From NCBI GenBank assembly GCA_903921725.1, contig CAIXRA010000025.1, positions 62,001-126,000 of the forward strand: a DNA stretch of 64,000 nt. Reading direction: 5' to 3'. Position 1 is the first letter of the stretch; every line of letters starts with the position of its first letter. The translations under genes and the position numbers were made by a program. Below the pieces are notes generated by a model, which searched no databases, had not been told where the DNA came from, and saw only the letters and a list, made by a program, of their open reading frames with translations. This stretch comes from an uncultured Lentisphaerota bacterium. Its GTDB lineage: Bacteria; Verrucomicrobiota; Lentisphaeria; Oligosphaerales; CAITYL01. Of the stretch, positions 51,026 to 60,013 are shown piece by piece.

Positions 51026-53584
51026 ATGGTCAAGTTATGCTTTTCCGACCTGGTGGACATGGTAGACCTCAAGTACCTGTTTGACGCCCGCTTTGCAGCC
51101 ACGGGGATTCCCGGCAAGGTCATCAATCCCGACGGTCATGTTTTGCTGGAAACAGGGCTCGAGAATGCATCCAGGAAGAAACCGACAGGGACCGCCGCCC
51201 CATCCTGTGAATGCGGCGCTGGTGGCGATCCGGAAACCCAGGCGGAGTTGCTCGCTGGCCGGCCGGTGGAGTCCCGGTGCAAACACGGGCTTTTCTTCAT
51301 CCATGTCCCGGTAACAGTGAACGGGAAGCTCGTTGCGACCCTTCTCAGCGGGCCATGCAATCAAAAGGACGCACCGCCGTCCAAGAGGGAGGCCGCAGCC
51401 AGCCCTTCCGCGGAGAAATGCCGGGACTGCCTGACTCGGATTCCGCGGATTTCCAGGCGCGAGGCTGAAAACATCATGGCCTACGACATCGCCATGTCCC
51501 GGCTTCTTTCCGACGTCAGCCTCAAAAACCAGCTTCTGGATGAAGAGCTCCAGCACCGCATGCAGACGGAGGAAACCCTGCGGCAAGCCACCCGCCGCTT
51601 CCAGGAGGCGCTGCAGACATCGAGGCATATCCTCTACCGGCGCAACCTGCTCACCGGTGGCTACGATTACCTCAGCCCCGTGGTGGCGGAGATGCTGGGT
51701 ACCAGCCTCGCGGAGTTGATGGCCAACGGCCAGCAGGTCATCTGGGGGCTGATGCACCCGGACGACCGCCCGCGCATCCAGGCATACATGGAGTCGCTCA
51801 ACCGGGAACATCCGCAGCAGCACCAGCTTGAATTCCGCCTGCGCTGCGCGGACGGCAAGTACCATTGGTTCAGCGACTCCGCCAGCATCGTCTATGGCGC
51901 CGCAGGCAAGGCGGAGGCGATCATCGGCGTCACCCATGACGTCACCCGCCGCAAACAGCTGGAGCTGGAACTGGCCAACACCAAGACGCTTCTGGAGTCG
52001 GCGTTTTCCGAAAGCCCCAACGGCATGGTGCTGGTGGATGCGACGGAACACAGGCTGATCACAGGCAACGCGGCCGCCCTCAAAATCATTGGGTTCAATC
52101 CGTCGGGAGGCGTGGCCGACCTCGTCGGAAAACGCGTGGCTGAACTGCCGTGCTCCTGGAAGGTTTTTACTCCGGATGGGCGGCTAATTCCGCCGGAGGA
52201 GTGGATACTCTGCCGCGCCATCCGCGGCGAGGTCACCTTGAGCGAGGACTGCCGCATCCGCCGCGCGGACGACAGCGAGAGCTGGTGCATCGCCCACTGC
52301 ACCCCCATCCACGACAGGACGACCGGTGGCATTGTCGCGGCCATGCTCATCCTGGAGGACATCACCCGGCGGCAGCTGGCCGAGCAGCAGCGGCGGGAGC
52401 TTGAAGCGCAGCTGCAGAAAAAGAGCCAGGCGGAACTCATCGGCAATCTGGCCGGCGGCATCGCCCATGACTTCAACAACCTGCTGATGACCGTCCTCGG
52501 CAACCAGGAACTGGTGTCGGCCGCGCTACCCCCCGCCTCGCCGCTTCAGCACAATCTCGGCGACATCGGCCGTGCGGTCCACAAAGCTGCGGATCTCTGC
52601 CGCCAGATGCTGGCCTACGCGGGAAAGGGGAAGTATATCGTCCAGCGGCTGGATCTTTCGGAGGCGGTCCGGAACCTTCACCGCCTGCTGGAGAGCGCCA
52701 CCCACGACACGGCTGAAATCCGCCTGCAGCTGGCTGAGCGCCTCCCGCCGGTGGAGGCCGACCCCTCGCAGCTCCGGCAGGCCATCATGAACCTCGTCAT
52801 CAACGCCGCAGAAGCCATCGGAAACGAAGCGCCGGGCACCATCACCATCTCCACAGGCATGGTGGAGGCGGGCGGGGCCGTACTGCCGTGCGGCGGCATG
52901 CCGTCCGGTGCCTGTGTCTATCTGGAAGTGGCCGACACCGGCTGCGGCATGGATGAAAAAACACAGGAGCATGCCTTCGATCCGTTCTTCTCCACCAAGT
53001 TCACCGGGCGCGGACTCGGGCTCGCCGCCGTGCAGGGCATCGTCCGCAACCACGGAGGCCTGATCCGGGCCCAAAGCACCCCGGGAAAAGGCTCGACATT
53101 CACCATCTTCCTGCCCGCCGCCGCCAAGGCCGCGGTGGCGCATGCCCCGGCGGCGGCCCATGCCCCGCCATCGTGGCGCGGCAGCGGAACCGTGCTGGTG
53201 GTGGACGATGAGCCGGACATGTGCGAACTTGCGGCGCAGAGTCTGGGAAATCTCGGATTCCGCGTGCTCACGGCGGAGGACGGCGCCAGCGCCGTGCGGA
53301 TTTTCAGGGAAAATGCGGCCGCCTCATCCTTGCCCATCGTAGACCGGATCTGCTGCGTGCTCCTTGATTATGCCATGCCCGGCCTCGATGGTGAGCAGAC
53401 TCTGGCGGAACTGCAGCGGATTGCGCCAGCCGCCAACGTCATTCTGGTCAGCGGCAGCGACACGGAGGACCTCGAACAGCTGTTCCTCGGCAAGGGGCTG
53501 GCGGAAATTCTTCCCAAGCCGTTCGGCATGCAGGCACTGGCGGACGTGATGTACCGGGCCACGGCCAAACACCATGCGGCATGA
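51026..53584 (+). CDS. Hybrid histidine kinase: PocR-PAS-PAS-HisKA-HATPase-receiver
   Basis: Cytoplasmic hybrid sensor of 852 residues. Order: PocR ligand-sensing domain (about 5-150, with FSDLVDMVDLKYLFD and SRCKHGLFFIHVPV), coiled coil, PAS (about 190-305), PAS (about 318-450), HisKA with GGIAHDFNNLLMT (His near 480), HATPase with LVINAAEAIG, DTGCGM and GRGLGLAAVQGI, and a receiver (about 720-850) with VLVVDDEPDM and the phospho-Asp in LLDYAMPGLDG. PocR domains sense small hydrocarbon metabolites such as 1,2-propanediol derivatives. GGGGAG precedes ATG 51026. No output gene adjoins it. Confidence 0.93.
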   Translation: MVKLCFSDLVDMVDLKYLFDARFAATGIPGKVINPDGHVLLETGLENASRKKPTGTAAPSCECGAGGDPETQAELLAGRPVESRCKHGLFFIHVPVTVNGKLVATLLSGPCNQKDAPPSKREAAASPSAEKCRDCLTRIPRISRREAENIMAYDIAMSRLLSDVSLKNQLLDEELQHRMQTEETLRQATRRFQEALQTSRHILYRRNLLTGGYDYLSPVVAEMLGTSLAELMANGQQVIWGLMHPDDRPRIQAYMESLNREHPQQHQLEFRLRCADGKYHWFSDSASIVYGAAGKAEAIIGVTHDVTRRKQLELELANTKTLLESAFSESPNGMVLVDATEHRLITGNAAALKIIGFNPSGGVADLVGKRVAELPCSWKVFTPDGRLIPPEEWILCRAIRGEVTLSEDCRIRRADDSESWCIAHCTPIHDRTTGGIVAAMLILEDITRRQLAEQQRRELEAQLQKKSQAELIGNLAGGIAHDFNNLLMTVLGNQELVSAALPPASPLQHNLGDIGRAVHKAADLCRQMLAYAGKGKYIVQRLDLSEAVRNLHRLLESATHDTAEIRLQLAERLPPVEADPSQLRQAIMNLVINAAEAIGNEAPGTITISTGMVEAGGAVLPCGGMPSGACVYLEVADTGCGMDEKTQEHAFDPFFSTKFTGRGLGLAAVQGIVRNHGGLIRAQSTPGKGSTFTIFLPAAAKAAVAHAPAAAHAPPSWRGSGTVLVVDDEPDMCELAAQSLGNLGFRVLTAEDGASAVRIFRENAAASSLPIVDRICCVLLDYAMPGLDGEQTLAELQRIAPAANVILVSGSDTEDLEQLFLGKGLAEILPKPFGMQALADVMYRATAKHHAA

Positions 53585-53641
53585 CGCGCCGGGATCCTCG
53601 GGTACCAACCGCGGCCGATGCCGCCGGGCTGGCACCGGAGG

Positions 53642-54022
53642 TCAGGTTCCGTGTCCGTTTGCGGGGTCGAACACGCGCTCGCCGACGATGCGGAGTTCGC
53701 CGTCCTCAACGCGCCGGTGATAGCAGCTCCGGTACCCTTCGTGGCACGCCGCGCCGCCGACCTGTTCAACCTTGAAGACGACCGAGTCCTGGTCGCAGTC
53801 CACCAGAATTTCCATGATGCGCTGGAGATGGCCGGAGGTTTCGCCTTTGACCCAGAACGCCTTCCTCGATCGCGACCAGTAAGTCGCCACCCCGGTCGCC
53901 AGCGTCTTCTCCCATGCCGCCTCGTTGATGAAGGCCTGCATGAGGATCTCACCGGTCCGCCAGTCCTGCGCGATCGCCGGGATCAGCCCGTCGGACGATT
54001 TGCTAAAGTCGAGGTGAATCAT
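53642..54022 (-). CDS. hisI: Phosphoribosyl-AMP cyclohydrolase
   Basis: Third step of histidine synthesis, opening the adenine ring of PR-AMP. 126 residues, stand-alone form without the HisE domain. Motifs are [32 protein letters not shown], the DCDQD metal site, and [15 protein letters not shown] with the zinc cysteines. ATG 54022 has GGGGG seven bases upstream. Convergent with the hybrid kinase (57 bp between stops). Other his genes are not near. Confidence 0.96.
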   Translation of the reverse strand: MIHLDFSKSSDGLIPAIAQDWRTGEILMQAFINEAAWEKTLATGVATYWSRSRKAFWVKGETSGHLQRIMEILVDCDQDSVVFKVEQVGGAACHEGYRSCYHRRVEDGELRIVGERVFDPANGHGT

Positions 54023-54102
54023 GAGCAAGCCCCCAAAGGATAAGAGCGACCGTCGGTTTCGAGTAGCAGATACTATATCGTGCGGCGGGGGAAAAGAGAT
54101 TT

Positions 54103-54292
54103 CGATAACCGTCGATAGCCGTCGAAACCCATCGGCCCCCGTCGATGGCCCCCGCCGGTTGTCGACGCCCCTCGACCCCTCGACCCCTCGACCCCTCGAC
54201 CCCTCGACCCCTCGACGGTTATCGACGGTTATCGACGGTTATCGACGGTTATCGATGGTTATCGACGGCCATCGACGGCCATCGACGATCAT
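54103..54292. repeat. Twenty-unit array of 10-bp and 8-bp repeats
   Basis: Seven 10-bp units (such as CGATAACCGT, CGAAACCCAT), five exact 8-bp units (CGACCCCT), then eight 10-bp units (four CGACGGTTAT, CGATGGTTAT, two CGACGGCCAT, CGACGATCAT). TCGA or TCG recurs with the unit period. It fills the spacer between the hisI start and the 3' end of the oxidoreductase gene. The family matches 2701-2770. Confidence 0.92.
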
Positions 54293-54309
54293 CCATCCGC
54301 CCCCCTCGC

Positions 54310-55704
54310 CTACGCCCTTCCGCTCGTCGCCAGGTATTTGTCCACCTCACCGGCGGTGATGACGCCGTAGTTGGCGGCGCCGAGCCAGCCGGACATGATG
54401 ATGCCGACCGAGCCGGTGTGGAACAGCCCGCCGACCTGTTTCCCGAGCTCCATGCTGTACTTCAGCCCCTCGAACTTGGTGCCGAACGTGGCGCCGCGGA
54501 CATGCCCGGTGTAGCGCTCGAAGGTGCGCGGGGTCGCCGCCTCCGCATAATCCGCAATCTTCCGGATTCCGGGGACGTATTTCTCCAACGCGTTGAAGGT
54601 ATCCTCGACCATCGCGGCCTTCGCGGCGCGGTACTCCTCTTTCGACAGCCCCGCCCAGTCCTCGTAGCGCGAATTCATCGAGGCGACGATGCTGTAACGG
54701 TCGGTGCCGGGGCGGATCTCGGGGTAATAGACGGAGTAGGTGCGGCTGGTGATCTTCCGGCCCAGCAGCGCGTCGGTGTCGTACTCCGGATGAGTCGAGG
54801 TGAAGAGCAGGTCGCCGATGAAATCCAGCTTCTCGCCGGGCTTGATGCCGATGTAGACCTGGCTGCTGCTGGTGCTGAGGCGGACCTTGCGCATGCCCGC
54901 GACAAAATCCGGCTGGAAATGCTCCGCGCCGGTCCACTCGAGAATTGTCTTCGGCAGGCTGCCGTTGGAGACCACCGCACGGCAGCCGATCTCGCGGCCG
55001 TTGACGACTACGGCGCGAACCCTGCCGCCCTCCACGAGAATCTTTTCAGCCCGCGCGCCGGTCTCGACATCCACGCCGCCGTTGCGGAGTTCGCGCACCA
55101 TCATGTCGAGCATCAGGTCGGTGCCGCCGAGGAAGGTGTACACGCCCTTGCTCATGAAATTGCCAAAGACGATGCCGTAGCTGATCGCCGGCTCGTAGAG
55201 CGTCGAACCGTTGGCGTAGGTGATCGGTTCCATGAGGAAGCGCCAGACATCCTTCCGGCCGGGGAAGAAACGTTCGAAGAGGGAGGCGGTCACCTCCGCC
55301 TGGTCGTCGTAGTAGTTCATCGCGGCAAGCGCGGCGAAGAACGCCTTCACCGTCTCCGCCGGCACGCCGAACTTCTCCACCAGCAGCGCGCTGAAGTTCT
55401 CCATGTCGAACGTCGTGTCGAGCGTAAACTGCGGGTTGTCGAAGCGAATGCTTTTGACCTGGATGATGCGGTCGGAAAAATCCTTGCCCCAATACTTGCG
55501 CAGGCTCTTCTGCATGCCGACGGGGAAGCCGTGGAGCGCCACGTCGAAGATATGCCCCTTGCGCTTGAAATAGGTGGCCAGGCCGCCGACGATGGAGTGC
55601 TGCTCGACGAGCAGGACCTTGTGCCCCGCCGAAGCCAGGCGCCGCGCCGAGGTGAGCCCCCCCAGCCCGCTGCCGATCACGATGATGTCGTAGTTGTCTT
55701 TCAT
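54310..55704 (-). CDS. CrtI-like FAD-dependent oxidoreductase
   Basis: Amine-oxidase/phytoene-desaturase-type flavoprotein of 464 residues. An N-terminal FAD site is visible as IVIGSGLGGLTSARRLASAG and VLLVEQH, a central GGTDLMLDMMVREL region and a C-terminal FAD motif (GLFHTGSVGIIMSGWLGAAN). It could act on a carotenoid, retinoid-like or other unsaturated lipid, but no carotenoid genes are nearby, so the substrate is open. ATG 55704 chosen; ATG 55713 is possible. It is divergent from the GH2 gene. Confidence 0.88.
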   Translation of the reverse strand: MKDNYDIIVIGSGLGGLTSARRLASAGHKVLLVEQHSIVGGLATYFKRKGHIFDVALHGFPVGMQKSLRKYWGKDFSDRIIQVKSIRFDNPQFTLDTTFDMENFSALLVEKFGVPAETVKAFFAALAAMNYYDDQAEVTASLFERFFPGRKDVWRFLMEPITYANGSTLYEPAISYGIVFGNFMSKGVYTFLGGTDLMLDMMVRELRNGGVDVETGARAEKILVEGGRVRAVVVNGREIGCRAVVSNGSLPKTILEWTGAEHFQPDFVAGMRKVRLSTSSSQVYIGIKPGEKLDFIGDLLFTSTHPEYDTDALLGRKITSRTYSVYYPEIRPGTDRYSIVASMNSRYEDWAGLSKEEYRAAKAAMVEDTFNALEKYVPGIRKIADYAEAATPRTFERYTGHVRGATFGTKFEGLKYSMELGKQVGGLFHTGSVGIIMSGWLGAANYGVITAGEVDKYLATSGRA

Positions 55705-55890
55705 AAGCCGCATAATGTAAGGCGGGAAACCGTTTTTTCCTGCGGTTCCCGGCGGCATTCTGCACGTCCCGGACCCTTGGTGTTTGACTGGAACAAAATT
55801 ATTCTTGCGCGGTCTCATACATGGACGGTACAAGAATTTCCGGCGCGGCTGCCAGCCGGCCGCCACATCCAGAACTCCCCCGAGGATGCC

Positions 55891-58827
55891 ATGAATCATA
55901 GCAATCCGCGTTTGTCCCGGCTCGCCGCATTCGCCGCCGCCTTGGCCTTCTGGGCCGCAACCGGTGAAAACCAAGCCGCCGGACCCGACGCCGCGCCAGC
56001 CGCCAGCCCGGCGAGAATCACCTTCAGCTTCAACCAGAATTGGGAGTTTTTCCGCCCCGACGCCGCCAAGCCGTTCGTCCCGGATCAGGAAAAATGCATC
56101 ATCAAAGGCACCTTCCCCAACGACTCTGCCGTGCAAACGGTCACCTTCCCCCCCCGGACCGCACGGGTCATCTGCCTCGAGTCCGATTCCGCCCACAGCG
56201 GCAACGGCTCTGCAATCGCCGAATTCGACCTGCTCGACGCCCAGAAGCAACCGTTGCCCCGTTCCACCTGGAAAATCGCCTTCGTCTCCAGTCAGGAGGA
56301 CTCCACCAACGACCGCGCCGAGGCCGCCATCGACGGCAAACCGGACACCAAATGGCATACCGCCTGGAAATTGAAATCCGAACCCCACCCGCACTGTTTC
56401 ATCGTCGATCTCGGACAATCCACCGGATTCAGCGGATTCCGCTACCTCCCGCGACAGGACGGCAACCCGTTCGGCAAGGTCAAAGCCTGGAAGTTTTACG
56501 CCAGCGACCAAGCGTTCGCCGTCCCCGCACAGAAACAGGCTGATCCCCTGACGGAAAAAGTCGCGTGGACGCCCGTCACCCTTCCCCATTCCGTCCGCCT
56601 TGAGCCCCTCAACGCCGGCGGAGGCCAGAATTACCAGGGCGTCTGCTGGTACCGCAAAACCTTCTCCGCCGATGCCGCCTGGCAGGGAAAGAAAATCTAT
56701 CTCGAATTTGAAGGTGCCATGCAGGTCGCCGAACTCTGGCTCAACAATCAGAAACTCCCCACCCATTTCGGCGGCTACCAACCCTTCACCCTCGACCTCT
56801 CCAACCTCATCCAACTCGGAAAATCCAACACGCTCATCGTCAAACTCGACAATTCCGACACCCCCGAGGTTCCGCCCGGCAAACCGCAGAACACCCTCGA
56901 CTTCACCTATTTCGGCGGACTCTACCGTGATGTCCGGCTGGAAGTGCTGAACCCGTTGCACATCACCGATGAAATCCTCACCAACAAGGTCGGCGGCGGC
57001 GGCATCTTTGTCACCTGCCCGGAAGTGTCCGCCGGAAAAGCCAGGGTCCGCGTCCAGACCGACATCATCAATGAATCCCCTGCCCCCCGTCCGTTCCAAA
57101 TCCGGCAGGAACTCCTCGACGCCTCCGGAACCGTTGTCGCCACAACCGTGCAGGACGTCCGGCTCGCCGCCAACGCCAGCCAGCCGTTCACGCAGTCATT
57201 GACCGTAACCCAACCCCGGCTCTGGCACCCGGAACATCCCGACCTCTACACGCTGCGGACCGCCATCTTGGCCGACGGCAGATGCATCGATGCCCGCACC
57301 ACCCGCGTCGGCATCCGCCACATCGAGTTCAAACCCGAAGGCCTCTTCATCAACGGCGCCAAATTCTTCGCCCAAGGCTTCAACCGCCACCAGGACCACC
57401 CGTATGTCGGCTACGCCCTCTCGAACGCCCAGCACTACCGTGATGCCAAGAAAATGCGTGACGCCGGCCTGACCAGCTTCCGCAGCCACTATCCGCAGGA
57501 TCCCGCCTTCATGGACGCCTGCGACGAACTCGGCATCCTCTGCGTCGTCTCCAACCCCGGCTGGCAATTCTTCGGCAAACAAATCTGGGCGGAACGCTTT
57601 CTGCAAAACGCCCGTGAAATGGTCCGCCGCGACCGCAACCACCCCTCCGCCATCATCTGGGAACCCTTCCCCAACGAAACCCAATACAGCGAGGAGTTTG
57701 CCCGCAGCCTCCACGACATTGTCCGCGCCGAATATCCCGGGGATCAGTGTTTTACCGCCGGTGATCCCGAAATCGGACACGCCAAGAAATTCGTCGAGGT
57801 CGCCTGGAGCCGAGAACCCGTTCCAGGCAAGCCGTTCTGGTGCCGTGAATGGGGCGACAGCGTCAACAACTGGGGCGACCAGCAGGGCCGCGTCCGCGTC
57901 GCCCGCGGCTGGGGCGAAGTCCCGCTCATCACCCAAGCCGTCAATCACGCCATCAAACTCGACACCATGCTCAAAACCGCGGGCGGCAACCCCGCCGCCA
58001 CCCGCATGGCCGGTTCCGGCCTCTGGGCGGGTATCGATTGCTACCGCGGCTATCATTATCAGCCCTTCTTCGGCGGCTGCCTTGATCTCTTCCGCATACC
58101 GAAATTCGATTACTACTTCTTCCAGTCCCAGCGCGACCCCGCCGTCAAAACCACCGGGGTCGACTGCGGCCCCATGGTATTCATTGCCAACTACGCATCA
58201 CCATATTCCCCTGCCAATGTCACCGTATTCAGCAACTGTTCCGAAGTGCGCTTTTATGAGAACGGCAGATGCATCGCCACCCAGAAACCAGATTCCGGAT
58301 ATGTGCTCGACCACCCGCCCTTCACCTTCAAGACCAAGGCGGAAAACGCCGGGAAATGCGCCTACCCGCTGACCTACGACAATGCCGCCAATTCCGAGTA
58401 CCCCTATCACTTCCAGGACGCCGAATACAAGGCCGAAGGCCTGATTGACGGTAAAGTCGTTGCCACCCACCTCGTCAAGGCGCCCGGCGTCATGCGTAAA
58501 ATCAGGCTTGAAGTGGACTATGCCGGCCGCGAACTCACCGCCGACGGTGGCGACTGGATCCGCGTTTACGCGAAGATATGCGACAGCCGCGGCACTGTCC
58601 ATCCTTTCGCCGACGCCCCCGTTACCTTCTCCGTTGAAGGCGAGGGCTCCATCATCGGCGACGCCTCCATCGGCGCCAACCCGGTCAAGGCCGAAGCCGG
58701 CATCGCCACCGTCCTCGTCCGCGCCTCCGGCAGGCCGGGGAAAATCACCGTCCGCGCCGCCGCCTTCGGCCTCCAGCCCGGCGAAACCGTCATCGAGAGT
58801 GTCCCGCCCGCCCTGCCACAGCGGTAA
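55891..58827 (+). CDS. Secreted glycoside hydrolase family 2 enzyme with discoidin-like insert
   Basis: Exported glycosidase of 978 residues. A signal peptide (about 1-30) is followed by an unusual N-terminal region: residues 60-205 look like an F5/8-type (discoidin) domain (AIDGKPDTKWHTAW, FIVDLGQSTGFSGFRYLP). GH2 sugar-binding and Ig-like domains follow (VCWYRKTF, LWLNNQKLPTHFGGYQPF), then the TIM barrel (about 480-780) with the acid/base Glu in WEPFPNE and the likely nucleophile in CREWGD. The C-terminal region has two more beta domains. Such enzymes are beta-galactosidases, glucuronidases or relatives; specificity is not readable. A GCGGANTCCGC palindrome lies inside at 56431. Confidence 0.92.
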   Translation: MNHSNPRLSRLAAFAAALAFWAATGENQAAGPDAAPAASPARITFSFNQNWEFFRPDAAKPFVPDQEKCIIKGTFPNDSAVQTVTFPPRTARVICLESDSAHSGNGSAIAEFDLLDAQKQPLPRSTWKIAFVSSQEDSTNDRAEAAIDGKPDTKWHTAWKLKSEPHPHCFIVDLGQSTGFSGFRYLPRQDGNPFGKVKAWKFYASDQAFAVPAQKQADPLTEKVAWTPVTLPHSVRLEPLNAGGGQNYQGVCWYRKTFSADAAWQGKKIYLEFEGAMQVAELWLNNQKLPTHFGGYQPFTLDLSNLIQLGKSNTLIVKLDNSDTPEVPPGKPQNTLDFTYFGGLYRDVRLEVLNPLHITDEILTNKVGGGGIFVTCPEVSAGKARVRVQTDIINESPAPRPFQIRQELLDASGTVVATTVQDVRLAANASQPFTQSLTVTQPRLWHPEHPDLYTLRTAILADGRCIDARTTRVGIRHIEFKPEGLFINGAKFFAQGFNRHQDHPYVGYALSNAQHYRDAKKMRDAGLTSFRSHYPQDPAFMDACDELGILCVVSNPGWQFFGKQIWAERFLQNAREMVRRDRNHPSAIIWEPFPNETQYSEEFARSLHDIVRAEYPGDQCFTAGDPEIGHAKKFVEVAWSREPVPGKPFWCREWGDSVNNWGDQQGRVRVARGWGEVPLITQAVNHAIKLDTMLKTAGGNPAATRMAGSGLWAGIDCYRGYHYQPFFGGCLDLFRIPKFDYYFFQSQRDPAVKTTGVDCGPMVFIANYASPYSPANVTVFSNCSEVRFYENGRCIATQKPDSGYVLDHPPFTFKTKAENAGKCAYPLTYDNAANSEYPYHFQDAEYKAEGLIDGKVVATHLVKAPGVMRKIRLEVDYAGRELTADGGDWIRVYAKICDSRGTVHPFADAPVTFSVEGEGSIIGDASIGANPVKAEAGIATVLVRASGRPGKITVRAAAFGLQPGETVIESVPPALPQR

Positions 58828-58915
58828 AAGCCGGTGTAACGGTGTGACAGTGTGGCGGTGGATCGGTGGGTCGCCCGTCCACCTTGTCCACACCGTCCAC
58901 CCTGTCCACAAAGCT

Positions 58916-58985
58916 GAGGTGCGGAGGCCGGGTATCCTGCCCGGCGTTGTGCAGGACGGAAGTCCGGGCATCCCGCCCGGAAACC
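58916..58985. repeat. GC-rich repeat cluster, same family as 42212-42318
   Basis: Contains GGTATCCTGCCCGGC and GGGCATCCCGCCCGG, variants of the units in the FKBP spacer. It lies just after short GTCCACC repeats. Confidence 0.65.
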
Positions 58986-59120
58986 CCGTTGTGGAGACAC
59001 CGTAAACCGCAGAGGCCGTCCGCCGCCTTAAAGTAACGCGGCGCTTCAGCCCGCGATTGCGTTGGCCTGGAGCCGTATCCCCGGAATGGGGACACCACAT
59101 GGCGCCCGCCGTTTTTTTCT

Positions 59121-59360
59121 GCGTCCGCCCCAACGGGGCAATGGAAGACAACCCAGGGCAAAGCGAAGCAAAGCCCTGGGTTGGATAATGATAGAAACAT
59201 CACGCCATGAAAGGGCAATGGAACGCCTGAATGGCTGGCGGCGTTTGCTTCCATTGCCCTTACAGTGCGCACATTTTATGGATGTCATTACCCCAGGGCG
59301 GCGCTTCGCTTTGCCCTGGGCTGTCATGCGTTGCCCCTTTGGGGCGGATGCTTCTATCAT
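59121..59360. repeat. Inverted pair of double-hairpin repeats
   Basis: Unit 1 (59121-59198) and the reverse complement of unit 2 (59281-59360) share two hairpins: GCCCC/GGGGC, and CCCAGGGC paired with GCCCTGGG across a loop beginning AAAGCGAAGC. The two units point in opposite directions with about 80 bp between. Confidence 0.8.
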
Positions 59361-59368
59361 TTCCCCCA

Positions 59369-59920
59369 TTAAAGAGGGGAGCGTGGGCGTCCCGCCCGCC
59401 CTGCAGCAGCGGTAGTCACACCCCCGCACAGCATGCGGATCACCCGGCGATGCCTGGGAAACTCCCGCTCCAACGCCGCCGCCTCCCCCATTGCGAAGTC
59501 CGCAAAATCGAATCCGGGAGCCACCGTACAACCGACCAGTGCATAATCGGCCTCCCCCGGCGCCAAAACACCCCCGAACCAAACACCCGCCGGAATGACC
59601 GCCTGGGGCCGCTCCCCCCGGGCCGCCCCGGACCCCAGCCTGACCTGGAGATGCCGCCCGTCGGGCGTCAAGCCATGGAGAATCAGGGCGCCCCCCGCAT
59701 AATGATGCCAGACCTCATCCGACCGGATCCGGTGCAGCCGCGACATCTGCCCGCGCTTCAGCAGGAAGTAAATGGCCGTTGAAAACGCACGATCCCCGGT
59801 GAAACGCGGAGGAAGCGCCTTGCGCGCCAGCGTCTCCCCCGCCCGGTACGTCTCCCGGTAGTATCCGCCCTCCGGATGCGGCCGGAGCGCCAGGCGCCTG
59901 ATCAAAGCTTCTGCGGTCAT
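59369..59920 (-). CDS. DUF985 (cupin_5) family protein
   Basis: Cupin-fold protein of 183 residues, family DUF985, with RPHPEGGYYRETYR, TAIYFLLKRGQMSRLHRIRSDEVWH (in part), GGVLAPG and LVGCTVAPGFDFADFAM. The family has no settled activity; it may bind a metal or sugar. GGAG precedes ATG 59920. Its last 10-15 residues (GRAGRPRSPL) and stop are coded by a GGGAGCGTGGGC-type repeat, so the natural end has probably been replaced. Confidence 0.92.
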   Translation of the reverse strand: MTAEALIRRLALRPHPEGGYYRETYRAGETLARKALPPRFTGDRAFSTAIYFLLKRGQMSRLHRIRSDEVWHHYAGGALILHGLTPDGRHLQVRLGSGAARGERPQAVIPAGVWFGGVLAPGEADYALVGCTVAPGFDFADFAMGEAAALEREFPRHRRVIRMLCGGVTTAAAGRAGRPRSPL

Positions 59921-60013
59921 GGTGCATTCTCCGGCGAGGACTTGGTGCTAAAAACCACGGCACACGATGAACCCTTTGCAAGATCCGCATCCCGTTCATG
60001 CGCGCCACCGCAG

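Larger units (their letters stand above)
58828..59368. other. Repeat-filled spacer after the GH2 gene
   Basis: The 541 bp have no supported gene. They hold GTGTGGCGGTGG and GTCCACC short repeats (58840-58912), a GCCCGGCATCC-type cluster (58916-58985) and the inverted pair of double-hairpin repeats (59121-59360). Confidence 0.75.

Noticed and set aside
54103..54292. CRISPR array
   Set aside because: The units are contiguous 8-10 bp repeats without unique spacers, and no cas gene is near.
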